From Apostichopus japonicus (Eukaryota > Echinodermata > Holothuroidea > Aspidochirotida > Stichopodidae), in contig NC_092574.1 in the NCBI RefSeq assembly GCF_037975245.1, positions 14,529,213 through 14,593,212 of the forward strand: a stretch of 64,000 nucleotides of DNA. Direction: 5' to 3'. Of this stretch, positions 32,001 through 44,559 are shown in pieces. The position numbers and the translations under genes are program-made. How positions within the stretch are numbered: position 1 is the stretch's first letter; every line of letters starts with the position of its first letter. A model generated the notes under the pieces. The model worked only from the letters and a program-made list of their open reading frames with translations, ran no database searches and had not been told where the DNA came from.

Positions 32001-35000
32001 TGTAATTGTATGAAGGCTGTACTGAGCTGTGATTATATAGTCAACAATCAAATAATTGAATGTGGTAATACTTCAGTTACATGTTGATATGTTTTATTTG
32101 GTCATGGTATTGGGATATAGGTGAAGTGAAGTTTGGAATAGGCAGAGCCATTACCTTGCAGTACAGTATGTGGTTGAACAAGATTGATGGTGGGGGATTG
32201 GGGGGGGGGGGGTTAGGGAAAACAAAGTTGACAACTTACAAATTGTATGGTTACATCAATTCATGAGTATGAAGAAGATGCAGCACTCATTTAGTGTTTC
32301 TATTCTACTATGCATTTAAGTTATGCCTGGTACACTACTGTACATCATTTGGAATTTGGATTTAGGTCTTAATTTTTATTTATTTATTTTTATTTATTTT
32401 GTATGTGTGAATCAAACTTAGGATTTAGCTTTTATGTCTTTTTTGTGTGTGCCAAAATAAGGATATTTAATTTGTTGTTGTGTCAATTCCTTTTTTTTCT
32501 TCTAAATGTTGATATCAGATTTCATTTGATGTTTAGCAATAAATTAGACATAGGTTAGTAAAGTACATGTACATATTCACACCATGAATGTCTTTCTGCT
32601 TTCATTGACTGTACATGTTACCAATCAGACTTACGGTATAATTGTGCATTTTGATGTACAGTTTATTCAGAGTGCTCTTTACTGTGAAGTGGGTCACAAC
32701 ATCTAGATTCTTCATAAGTACGTATAACTATACCACAGAAAACTGCCAAAAAAAGACAACAAATCAATTTCTAATAATCAGTTAACTATGACAGTATCAA
32801 AAGCTGCACACAAAGAAAGAAAAGAAAAAGGGCTTGGTAATTCATAAAGACAAGGTGCAAAGGATGACTTATTGTGTGTGGGCACCAACCCTTTGTAGCC
32901 ATTTGTAATGGTAAGCCATTCATAACTCATATTAGCCTGGGAGGTTTTGTTAGAGTCTTATATCAACCTTTAGGTCAATAGATTTCAGTAAATTACTTTG
33001 TTTGCCAAGCCAAGCAGAACAGCAAAGTGCACAAAGCAGTAATCTTGAAGCCACAGTAGTGTGTACATATGTTATGTACAGTTAAACTTAAATTTGACGT
33101 CTTTTAAATTTGTAACTTTTAATGCTCTACAAAATTGTGAAGTCTTAAGGTTTACAATCTAAGTTTCAATCAAACAGTGTACCTCACAAGGTAACCTTGG
33201 CTCAGAGGCTGATATTTATATGTCCCAGGTATGCAGTGGATTGTTACTGTACATTTTCAAGTCAGAATGCATATATTTTGCCAAATATGTCAATTACTCT
33301 CAATAATTGTTAAACCTTTTAAAGTTAATCATATTTAAAATGGATAAAGTCCATTGAAAGTTGCATAAAGTTGCTTAGATGGTAGTTTAAAAATATAGCC
33401 CTGTACACTGCAGTCAGCTACAGTACAGTAAGCCATAGAGTATATATATTGTATATCATTGAAGCATGGTCACTTGTGTACAGTATAAACTAGATAATTT
33501 GAAGAGACTGACCAGATTATCTGGTTAATCTGCTCTGGCTATTGATAGTACACAGTGCTAAGTGATGACATCATAACATAAATAACCCATGAAGTGAAGT
33601 GAATGGTCCATATAGCTCTGTATCTGACAGAGGAAGGTTTGGTCAAAGCTAATTCCATTAGTAATAACTGTCAAGGATGTAATATCACCAACTGGTGCCA
33701 TTTGAACTTATGAAATGCTTGGGCACTGTGGCACACAGCTGGACACTGTACTGTTCCAGTTGTCAAACTGGTCTAGTGGAGTCTATACTCTATACTGTTA
33801 CATGCACTGTATGCATTCATGCCTGTAGTGAAATGATGCAATGACCTATATGTGTATTAGTCTTTTAATTAAGGCGATACATGTTCTCATTGAAACTTAT
33901 ACAAAGTGACAAAAATGTCAATCATGCTAAGGTGCCAAATACTTTAAGGCTTGGTGTGGTCGACAATTAGTTTCACATACGTATACATATATGTTAAATG
34001 TTGCAAATTAGGTTAATAATCTTGTATCCAACAGTACAGACACAGCAGGTATTGCTAACATGGAATAAATGTTCATTAAAACTTTTACCGGATATTAAGA
34101 TGACATTTTTGTTACCAAGTAGTGTTACTACAATATACAGTACAGCTTGGCTGCTGTTGATGTCAGCAATGTCATCACAAAGATGACAGAAGAGAGAGAG
34201 GGCGAAAGAAGAATTTGAAAATTTAATCCCCCCCCCCTTCTCGGGAAAACAATAATAAATAAATGAAAACTTTATAAGATAAAAATAAAGGAATTATACA
34301 TCATTTTGTGTTTTTTCTTCGGTCACAGGGCACGTTCATGGAGTTGCAAGTGAAGAAATCCTGTTTTTTTGTCCTTTTTAACTTAAAAAAATAAATAAAA
34401 AAGACAGAACAAAAAGTGTATGTAAAGAAGAAATTGTGATCACAGACAGGAATGCCTGTCACATTCCATAAACATAAATTTATATCCTTGTTGCCTCCCC
34501 CCCCCCCCCCCTTTATTTTAGAGAAAATTATTCTTATGTCCACAATTTATTATCAACAGTTCAGAAGAACACAATTAAATTGCATCTGCTGCCCTCTTAC
34601 TGTTTCTACACAGTGAGTTATAACTATTAGTTCACCAACAGAAATTACATCCAGTCCTTATGTCATCTTCAGCTTAACTCCAATTTTTAGAAAAGTGGTT
34701 TGATGAATGCATTAGATCTCTCTTCCGTGTAACAGAATCTTGGAAAAAGATCGCATGTCCTGCATTTGAAGTGCAGGAAGCATGTTATAAACTCGGGTAT
34801 AGTCCATCTTTAGTTTGTAGCCTACTGTAGATTTCTGAAACAAGTTTGATGACCCTGGAGATTCGGATTGGGATGCCCATTACTCTTTGCATGCATAATG
34901 AGCTTGTTCAGTAGTACAATGTTGGGTAGTTGCCATTAAAAATCAGGCAAGATTTGATGAACAAGGCGATTTGATCTGACAGTTTGTGGGTGTTACATGG

Positions 35001-35890
35001 GAAGCAAATGTCAGTGTTGTTTTCCTCTGATATGTACGTAAGATTGAAGAAGCGAGTGAGATTTGTACCATTGCCGGGATAATATTTCTTTGCCCAGGTC
35101 AATTTATTGAAAAAACAAGAAATTTACCTCCCTTTTCAGACACGCTGTTGAGAAATTGACCTTAAGGATATATACAGTATTGTAAAGGTAGATTGAAGGA
35201 GTAAAGCATATATTCCTTCAAAGATAAATGACAAATTATATAAAAGAGTTTGTTATGATCACAAGCAATAAAATATTTTGACCTTTGTCTTTGGTAATGG
35301 TGTGTAAGGTCAAAAGTCAGGGAACGAAAATACTAACCCTCCTTTTCCAATTGACCTGAAATATAAATCTTTCATACTGCAGTACAAATATAAGTTTTTC
35401 TCACACCTGGTCACTTGGACAGTCGCAGAGACTTCTTTCTGCAAATTTGAAAGTTGAAACTTTAATAGGTGAGGGAGGGAACTAATTTTTATAAAATTTG
35501 GGGAATTCTCTGAGTAAAACAAATAGTTACAGTTTCCATCACACTTGCCATAGTGAACTATCTATCAGTATCTATCAGTACTCTCTGTGGCTGAATGTGT
35601 TTCGTTAAAACTTCATAACCGTGATAACCAGTAATCCAAACCACAGTATCGTCACCTCACATTCGTCATCATATCACAACAGGAAATAGTTCAGACAATA
35701 GATTTGTAGCTCAGGAAGTTTTTCACTCACTCATATATTAAGTCAGGTGGATAACAATCACCTTAAAAGCTTTTGCATTTATTTCTAGTATGTGTAGCAG
35801 GATTGGCATTGGCAAGCCCTTATTCAGGATGTCTTGCTTTTAAGTTCATACTTGGTTCTGTCATGGGGATTCACCTTTTCAGTCAGTTGA
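29095..35890 (+). other. Intron or intergenic, nothing recognised
   Basis: This 6.8-kb stretch is AT-rich, with poly-C runs at 34230 and 34497-34510 and a poly-G run near 32200. Open frames are below 82 codons and have no motifs. If the exon at 29088 is real, this is intron 1. Confidence 0.4.
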
Positions 35891-35899
35891 AGAATCCTA

Positions 35900-36300
35900 T
35901 AGTTCATAGAAGTCAAAGGTCATTGAAAATGAACATGGTGGATGAACTCCCTTTGTATGGCACTTGCATGCAAATCAGTGCGTTATAAAAACTGAAGTGT
36001 TTTTTCATAGGTCAGAGGGTATTTGAGGTCAACAGGTCACAGTGAAAACCTAAGTTGACAGAATAACTTTCAAAGGCAAAGTGTGGATGAACTTAATGTG
36101 TGGTATAAATTTACCTTATTGAGTAACAGAACCTGTATTGTTAGTTGAGGTCACCAGAGGTCAATGTCTGAAAATGTTGTATTTAACATGATATACTCCA
36201 AATGTGAACTTCACACATAGTGTGTAGATTCACCTGTGAATATCAGAACTATCCTGTTTTTTTCTGCAAAGATCAAAGGTCATTGAGGTCAAAACATGTA
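35900..36300. repeat. Dispersed 'aaaggtcattgaggtcaa' repeat
   Basis: The phrases aaaggtcattga, gaggtca and gtggatgaact recur over about 400 bp (about 35915, 36010, 36080, 36145 and 36275), with roughly 100-140 bp spacing. The copies are strongly diverged. The region is non-coding. Confidence 0.6.
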
Positions 36301-37332
36301 ACATGGCAAGGAATCAAAAGTTGTAGGCTTTCTGGTTTTGTTGAATTTGTTGAACATGGCAAATCCAGGTAGTCCAAGGGCCAACCATGCACCACCAGCA
36401 AACAAACAAACTGGTTTTGGAGGCCTGCATTGTTTAAAGTTGCGATAATTAGCAGTTGGAAAAATATAACAAAGGCCACGGTTGAGGAGGAGTAATTGGT
36501 ATCTTAGACAATTCATGACTAAATTACCCGTGTCTTTCAGGATATTTATGTGATAAAATAGTCCATTTATAACCCAGTTTCTATCTCAAAATGTTGGTAG
36601 ATTATTTTGTTACAGTTGATAATATCCTGCACGTTGAAGGATGCTGTTGGAGTTGGGCATGTTTTGATATTAGGATTTGGTTTTGGTAATAAGCTGCTTA
36701 GGAGTTGGCAGGTGAGGAACTTCGGCTATCTTGCTCTAGAAATATGTAGGTTACTTTTAATCGGTTGCTAATAGGAAGTAATTGTTGTTTCTTAACTTTT
36801 AAAGTCAGGTCATTATTGGATATAAGTTCCTTCAATTAGGATGCAAACTATGTGTGATGAACTTATATTGACATTGTCCTTTCATGATGTCTACAAGTAG
36901 GCCTAGTTTGTCTTCCCACAAGATCTGCAGATTATTGTAAATTACAGCATAGTGTACTGCGTTTCACCTACCTACTGTATATCTGATCAAAATGAAACAT
37001 TGTGAAGAGGGGGTTGGGGGAAGTGGGGTGGGGGTGAGGCATGCAGCTTGCTGTAGCTAGAATGTATAATTGGATGTGATCTTTCGTGTTCGTCTTATTT
37101 CACACAAAAGGTGCAAATTAATGGGTGTTGATGCAATAATCATTATATTCATGTTTTCAGTGATGTGTATTTCCTTAGCTTAGCTTCATCTGCTCATGAA
37201 AAGTGGCCAAGGCTATAACAAGCATGATCTTCATAATGTGCATACATGCCAATTGAGTACCTGTAAACTTGAAAAATTGATACATTCATGAGCATGAACT
37301 GTCGTAAGACACATAGAGTTGAACTTTCAAAG

Positions 37333-37475
37333 GCAGTTAGCTGCAGAAGTTAGCTGCAGCTGCATGCAGCTGCAAAGATGCATGCGGCTGCATGTCAATC
37401 ATGCAATGTCAACCAGTCAATCATGCAGCTGCATGCAGCTGCAAAGAAGTTAGCTGCAGCTGCATGCAATAGCAG
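37333..37475. repeat. GCTGCATGCAGC palindrome cluster
   Basis: Within about 140 bp the words gttagctgcagctgcatg, gcatgcagctgcaaag and gcggctgcatg recur. Two near-identical blocks, gcagctgcatgcagctgcaa, lie at about 37355 and 37424, separated by atgtcaatcatgcaatgtc-type sequence. GCTGCATGCAGC is self-complementary, so each block can fold into a hairpin. Confidence 0.85.
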
Positions 37476-38944
37476 TGATTCACTTAAGACTGCATTTATC
37501 AAGGTGAATATATATTGAAGCAGTTGCATCATGGCTGCAGAGATAACCTATTTTGCTCAATACTGATAGGGCCTGGCTGGCTACAATGGGATTTTGTGGT
37601 TATTGCATCGTTTTGACAGGGTGCCTTGCAATTAACAAACTTATGCAAAAATAAAGGCCTATACACTTAAAACTTCAAAAAAAAAAAAAAGTCTGACCTA
37701 CAGTACTTCAGATTTAGCTTTATGTTTATTTATATACTTCTGGATAAAGTCCCTGGTATGTGATTTTCATAAACAAAATACTTCACACCTTTAGGAACAA
37801 GCAGAACTTAAATTAAGTTAGTTCAATGGGTCTTTACCATTGTGAAATGATATTGTGTGGAATTATTGGCCCATAGCCACTGTACAGCATACCTGCCTTT
37901 ACATTGACTATTATGGCTGATGTACAGTGAATTTAGTGTTATTATGCCATACCGAATCGCACATCATTGCATACAGTATATATTGCACATGTACGGAGAG
38001 ACATTTATGTAAAATAGTTGCCATTGATGTGGCCATAAAGACAGTACTAACTGAATAAAAAAAATATGCTAGCTATTTATTTACAGTATCACTTCCCATC
38101 ATTGATCAAGACAACCAATGGGTTAACTAGGGAGCTACGCCACTGCCCCCATCTCTACTGTACCGCCAAAAGTAGAAATTGGAACTTTTTCATTATAAAA
38201 GGAAAAAGAAAAGTGTGCCTTGATTTTCCCCGTATTTATTAACCATTTCGTATTTGCGTTGCTTCATAGGTCGTCATAATTGAATGGTTTGTAGCGATAG
38301 TTTTCAAACGATTCACCTGATATGTGCTATCATCATGCAGTAGCTATATATACATAGAGAAAGTACCACAAGCTGATAATTATCAAAGCTACGCATCAGC
38401 TCCTTTGTTCTCCGATGGCGAATCAACATATGTTGCGGTCTCGTATGGTTGGCCGGGCATCTTTTATCTGAGTTTATTAATTTGATATTTACCCAAGACT
38501 CTATAGTGAGTCATGCTTGATGGACATACCAGCCAACTTTTGATGTGGAAGACAAATTATTGTCATCGTGATGTATAGATTAATAAGACATCCACTCCAT
38601 GAAGCAGTTCCCCTGTCCTTCTAGAACTAGTGCTTGAAAACTAATCAGTAAATTGTTTTAATGATATAATGGTTCAATGCTATTTTGACTTTGAACTAAA
38701 TGAGTTCTCCTTGCTTGGCATTGTTATTCATTATACACACTTGAATCTCATTTGGGTGATTCTAATACTTTAAAGCAGCTTGTGTGGAGATTTTACAGAT
38801 TTCTGATAACCATCCAGACCTAGAATTTAAAAAAAATTAGCCCCTTGCTAAAAAGAAAAAAAATGCCAGTGCTTAAAAACCTCTACAAGGTGATATCAAG
38901 TTCCCAGTTTCCTGATTGACATCACCCATCAGTTACAGTACTGT

Positions 38945-39060
38945 ACAGATATTTGAAGATATATCCAATAATATTACAGATATATCCAATATCCAATAAT
39001 ATCCAATAATCCAATAATATCCAATAATAGTACAGATATATCCAATAATATTAGCAGTAA
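38945..39060. repeat. Tandem 'atccaataat' repeat
   Basis: Imperfect copies of atccaataat and acagatatatccaata are packed into about 115 bp. It is a local minisatellite in non-coding sequence. Confidence 0.85.
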
Positions 39061-41839
39061 TACAGGGCTTATGATAGGTACGAAAATCATGGCAATTCTT
39101 CGACTGACGATTGTTAACCAACCTACCTTGTGTCAGTGCTCTTAATGTAGATCTACTGGCAGAAAAGTACCAATGCACTGGAATATCGCCAGTAAATAAC
39201 CTGAATTTTGAGGCAAGAAAATTGATGTGATTGTTGTTAATTAACTCAGTAATGACTTTCTTTTCTAATCAAAGTTTCGTTGGTGAAAGCGAAAAATCTA
39301 CCGAAATGTCTTATAACTTTTTTGAGAATGTGATGTTCCAAAAGATTCAAGTTTCAAGAACATAATATGCAGAATTTCAATTTTATGGTTGAATCTTTTT
39401 CAATTGCATTGCCAACTTCCTGATTACTTAAGTCTGAAGTGTTTAAAATGTTGTATTCTGTGGACATAATTAAACTGACAACAACTGTCAAAGTTGATTA
39501 GGGGATATTTTGCCAGTATTCTTTGCCACTTAACTTAGCCAACTAGTTTTTCATCACATCACTGTATCACAGCATTTTGTTCGAACTCTGTGAGAACTTA
39601 CAGTATCCAGGTCACAAAACGTCCCGCTGAAGAAATACATTTAAGAGTAAAATTTTTGGAAGAAATACATAAGCACAAAATATGTTGTTAATTTCTTGGC
39701 CAACCCCCACCCCCCCCCCAAACAAACACACATTATCGCTCCCTTCCTAATTATCACTGTCCGTTCCATTCTGTTACAAATTGTCCAATACCCTGTGTAT
39801 CAAAGGGAAAAGAGTAAACTTTATAGTTTATTCATAAGACAATCTGAACAATCTCTCAAACGGTTTGCTTTAACATTCAAGAGTTACAGATTGTAAACCT
39901 AAATACTTCTAGTATTTGTGTATTGTAAACATGACCTTTTCACCTTTGAGTAAATAAACAGTGCATTAATCACTAATTAGGCAGTTACACTGTGCTCTTG
40001 TCAATTGAGAACTTGCAGCGTTTGTTATTCATATACAAGCATCACAACAACTTATTGTGCATGGGCTGATTTGTTTGTAGTTTGTTCCTACAGTATGTTG
40101 ACCATTTACTAAGAAGGTATTGAGAGGGGAAGGATAAACCAACAATCAGAGGAAGCCATGTAATTGATTATGAAAACTATTTAATTCACCTTGATTGTGG
40201 CATAATAGAATTGGGTCTGACAAGATGGTTTCCTATCTGCTTCCTGTGTTTTATGGAGTAATTTGTTCTCTGGTGATGCCCTGGTTATAGTGAATGATGG
40301 AGAATAACATGTGGAAGTGTTCAAAGAAGAAGGGCTACGAAATAAAACATACCTCAGTCTATGCATACTGTACATGTCTGACAATCAAGTTGCCTGACAA
40401 CCAGAATGTGGCTGGCCAAAAAATAACCATGCAGTGGCACAATCACCATTATTGTACCTGGGAAAGGGGCGCTAACATGAAAGTTGCCAGTATTAATGGA
40501 TTGTGAGAACGGTTACAAAACTGGTAGGAAACAAAACTAAGGAGGAAGACAAAGGGAGAGACTGTTGCAAATGTGACTATGGGGAGGGGGAGGTGAGGAA
40601 ACATGAGAGGGACATTTCAGATATGGAAGGAATGGGAGTTTGGAAGAATTGTTTGTAAACACAAGAGGGGCAGGGGGGGGCGGCGGAAGGGGGAAAGGGG
40701 AAAGATGTGCATGAAAATTTTGAATAAGAAGTAAGTAAGACTAGATGCAAAGTTGTCTTGGTGAGGGAATTAGTTTCTCTCCATAATTTACCAAATGATG
40801 CCACTGGCAGTTGGCATAGAGAGCTAGAATTATAACTATAGGGACTTTGACATTTGAAGATGCAGGCCTTTTATCAATTGATGGCCTTGGTGCCTTTCAA
40901 CATTACTGACAAGTGCCAATATTAATTCAATTTGATGGCCTTAATATCTCTCAGTTTGTAATAGTTAAATGGCTAAGTTGTATACCTTATGGCGTAAAAC
41001 AATTTCCAGGCCTGTGTCTGTCACTACTGCTTAATTTAGAGCAGCAAGTGCCTGTGAAAAGGCTTGCTCACTCATGTTTCCATTTGACGGGGGGGAAAAA
41101 AATGAAAATTCTTGCCTACTGTTAATGATATCATATTTATGCCAATATTAAATGGAGCCAGGATGAACCATTAAGATTATAGTCAGCGCTTGTGTGCAAA
41201 TTAAACTATAACTTAATTTTTTCTTGCGCAAGGTCCTGGTCACACCAGCCATAATTTAAGTGAGATGTTAGCTTATTGAATGAAAGCAATTACATGCCTG
41301 AAAGTACACTGCCCTTCTATGTAGCAGGAGAAATTCAACAACATTTTCACAATATATTTCACTGCTTTTGCTTTGTACATATATGTGTCATCAGTTTATC
41401 AACAATAGGAAAAAACAAATTAGTTTTTTTGCCCTGCTTCTTAAAGCATGTGAAGCCAAATTTTTAGGTAGGTGGAACCAATTTGAAATATTCCTAAAGA
41501 GGATTCCATATCGTGCGCTGAAAGCCTTGGCAATTGACAACATCGTGCTGCAGTGATTTTCTGTGCAAAGAGAGTTATTGGTACTCTTCTACTGGATAGT
41601 ATATGTGCACTTGAGGATAGATGTTGGGAATGAGGGGGAGGGAAAGAGATTGTGGCCCAAGTCCAGAGAAGATTCTTTTCATGATGTTGTCACTAACATA
41701 GAAAAGAACCAAAGTTCTCATGAATTTATGAAGATAAAGTGAACTGAGTCATTTGATCCGATGAGAGAGTGATATCTGCGCTGCAACAATTGTCCCTAAG
41801 CTCGGAAAAGCTATTTGTAAGCAACACGAGAGCACTAAC

Positions 41840-42570
41840 TATTTACCTAAAGGTATTCTGGATATATCAGACCTTGTGGTGGTCTGCATCATCAGTATCA
41901 GAGCTATTGGGACTGCACAGGTGTCAGTTCTCTTATATGAGAGTGTACCAGTGGTTTAAAAGTTATACACCCCCAGTGAACCCAAGGTAGTTAAGAACTC
42001 AGACCTGATGGTGGTCTGTGTCAGTATAGGTGATTAGGTAATTAAGACCCAAGATAGTTAGCATCAGACTCAGGTGCCAGTTCTCTTATGAGAGTGTACC
42101 AGTGTTTTAAGAGTTATACACCATTGTGAGTTCTTATAGTTTAGAACTCAGACCTGATAGTGGTCTGTGTCAGTATATCAAGCCTAATAATATTCTACAT
42201 TAGTATCAGACTGGTTAGATCGCTCAGGTGTCATTATACTACTGATGGAAGTGTATCAGTGTACCTTTACAGTTTAGTAGATCACCAGCTAACGTAAGAC
42301 CCAAGGTAGTCAGTATCAGACTCAGGTACCAATTCACCTGTACAGTAGTTCAGTGTATTTGGTATAAATTGAAAACTCTCTAGTTCCTTGTCAAGATATT
42401 CTATGTCAGACCTGGTAGAGGGCTTGGTGAGTTTCCTGTGTGACCTATTGAATGTGCTTCTGAACGTTTCACTTTGGCTATAAATGGAGGTGGAGTGTCA
42501 GTGTAAAGATATGGTACGGTTGCCAGCGTCAGACCCAAGGTAGTCAGTATCAGACCTGACAGACCATTAT
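41840..42570. repeat. Degenerate tandem array, about 150-bp units
   Basis: Phrases such as cagacctgatggtggtctgtgtcagtata, caggtgycagttctcttat and gagagtgtaccagtgktttaa, and acccaaggtagtcagtatcaga recur in order. The clearest pair of units starts at about 41918 and 42071. Later units are more broken. It lies about 1.3 kb upstream of the acidic exon. Confidence 0.75.
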
Positions 42571-43865
42571 TATTATTCTCAGAACTTTGCCAATGCACCT
42601 ATTAATGAAGTAAAGTAAATGTGTAAATCGAAAAATCATCCCTATGGTACCAGTATGGAACATATCAATCTGCCAGTCTCAATTCTCAACAAGTTCATAC
42701 TAGCCAGAAAAAAGATACTCAATGATCACAAATTTGAGGTGCTACCGACACCTTCTTAAGAGATAATTCTGGGCAGATCTCGAAAGAAATCAGGCCGGAT
42801 TTGTATTTGTAGATCCGGCCGGAACTGGAACCGGATGGTTTTTTTCATTGTCCAGCCGGATAGTCCTTCTGAATTGGATATCTAGTGTATCTCTACTAAG
42901 TAGTATACAGTATGACTATACTTGACTAAGTTGATGGACACAATTATCACCACACTGTGGCTATATGTGGTACACATTACCAGAAATTTGGACAGTCTGA
43001 AATTGATAAAGTGCTTTAAAGTTTCTATTTTTAGAAATTTACATAACTGATAGTGCAAATTCAAGGTTACCTTTTTTTACAGGTACTCCTATTTCTCTCT
43101 GTTTCTTTCCTTCTTGATGAAATAAGTGTAACTGTTGTTTAGATTCTCCTGGATATCATCTAGAATTGTTAACAGTTTAGATGGATTTTTCATAACTTTT
43201 TCAATGGTTTTCGTCCGCTGGCATCTGGTCCTGATTGAGGACGCTCAACCACACACAGACATTGTGTCTCATAACTTTCCACACAGCCTCTATCCACAAC
43301 AGAGCTTCCTGTTATTCTTATGTCTTGCTTCCAGATGGTGTTAAGCTTTCAGCAAGAAAGAAAAGGTATCGTTAATCTTTTTAAGACTAAAAGTCTATCA
43401 AGTATGGCTTGCTGTTAGTATTGGTTTCTATTTGTGACTTGAAGAAAAATTTAAAAAAGAAGCAATATTACTTTCACAAAAAGAAAAGGAGAGTTGTTGG
43501 AGAATTGTTCATTTCATAATTGTCCTGATTGGGTCATCTCGATGAAGTGAAGCGATTCAAACCTATTTCCGATCATTCAGGAAGGAAAATAGATACGGGA
43601 AAACACCCAATCAGATTGGATGATTTGTTTTGGTACCAGGTTTGTTCGTTGCTTGAAGACTGATCTGTTCGTCATCGTCTCAGTTACAGGAACTATTGTA
43701 GCACTTCTGACTAGACAGTTGTGTGACTAACTTGATATCGTGTTTATATTTGCCTAGCACTGTTTCTTAGCATTCAAACTCTCACAGTGTTTGAATCTCT
43801 GTCCCAACATTGGACACATTATTCTTCGTCTTGGCAAGGATTTGTATGTTTCCAGCTATCAAAAA

Positions 43866-44559
43866 ATGGAGTTCGAAATTGTTGTGGACAACTCTGAAAT
43901 GAGTGAAGATTATCCCCGGTATGACCAGCCGAGTGGTGAACTTCTGAGTATGGAAGGAAGTGCAGATACGCCACAGACAGGGAACCTCGGCAGTGATGAC
44001 AGGGGCTCGGATTCCTGCCAGGCTCTGGATAATAATGCCTTGCTAGATCTGAACATGAACGGTGGTGACCTGGATGACGATGGTGGTGTGGAGAGACAAG
44101 AGGGGGTAGAATCAGATGGCGTGGAGAAGAGGGAGGAGGACGAGGGCTTGGATTCTTGCCAGGCCCTGGATAATAATGCCTTACTAGATCTGAACATGAA
44201 TGATGATGACCCGAATAATCATGTTGGTGTGGAGGGACAAGAGAGGGTAGAATCAGATGGCGTGGAGAAGAGGGAGGAGGACGAGGGCTTGGATTCTTGC
44301 CAGGCCCTGGATAATAATGCCTTACTAGATCTGAACATGAATGATGATGACCCGAATAATCATGTTGGTGTGGAGGGACAAGAGAGGGTAGATTCAGATG
44401 GTGTGAAGAAGAGTGAGGAGGAGGAAGATGCTATTGACACAGTTGGGGTTCAGATGGATCTCAACGATGAAAGCAAAACAGATCAGGTAACGGATATTGA
44501 CTACAAAACACAGGACGAGGAGGAGCAAAAGGACCAGATAACCTTTGGGAAACAAGGTG
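43866..44559 (+). CDS. Acidic repeat-containing coding exon, unknown protein
   Basis: The exon encodes 231 residues from ATG at 43866 (context aaaaaATGG, good at -3 and +4) to a phase-1 donor g|gtaagc at 44559/44560. Reading on would reach a stop at 44583-44585. The protein starts MEFEIVVDNSEMSEDYPRYD and is very rich in Asp, Glu and Asn. Three 47-residue repeats each carry SCQALDNNALLDLNMN, then an acidic linker ending in VEKREEDEG. No membrane segment, signal peptide or known domain is visible, so it is probably disordered. The frame stays open upstream to about 43771, where an AG (cttag) at 43766-43770 could also join the short exon at 29088 in frame. The low-complexity acidic N-terminus would suit an alternative first exon of a larger protein, but I do not recognise the gene. 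Confidence 0.65.
44010..44432 (+). repeat. Three 141-bp in-frame coding repeats
   Basis: Units start at 44010, 44151 and 44292 (gattc(c/t)tgccaggc), exactly 141 bp or 47 codons apart. Units two and three are almost identical over their first 120 bases, while unit one differs at many sites. This indicates a recent duplication of the second unit. Confidence 0.95.

Larger units (their letters stand above)
36301..41839. other. Non-coding, no gene recognised
   Basis: Apart from the two repeats listed, this stretch holds only AT-rich sequence, a G-rich patch at 40560-40700 and short frames without motifs. Confidence 0.4.

Noticed and set aside
43910-44197. 95-residue minus-strand Ser-rich frame
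   Set aside because: It is the complement of the acidic plus-strand repeats; the low-complexity composition explains it.
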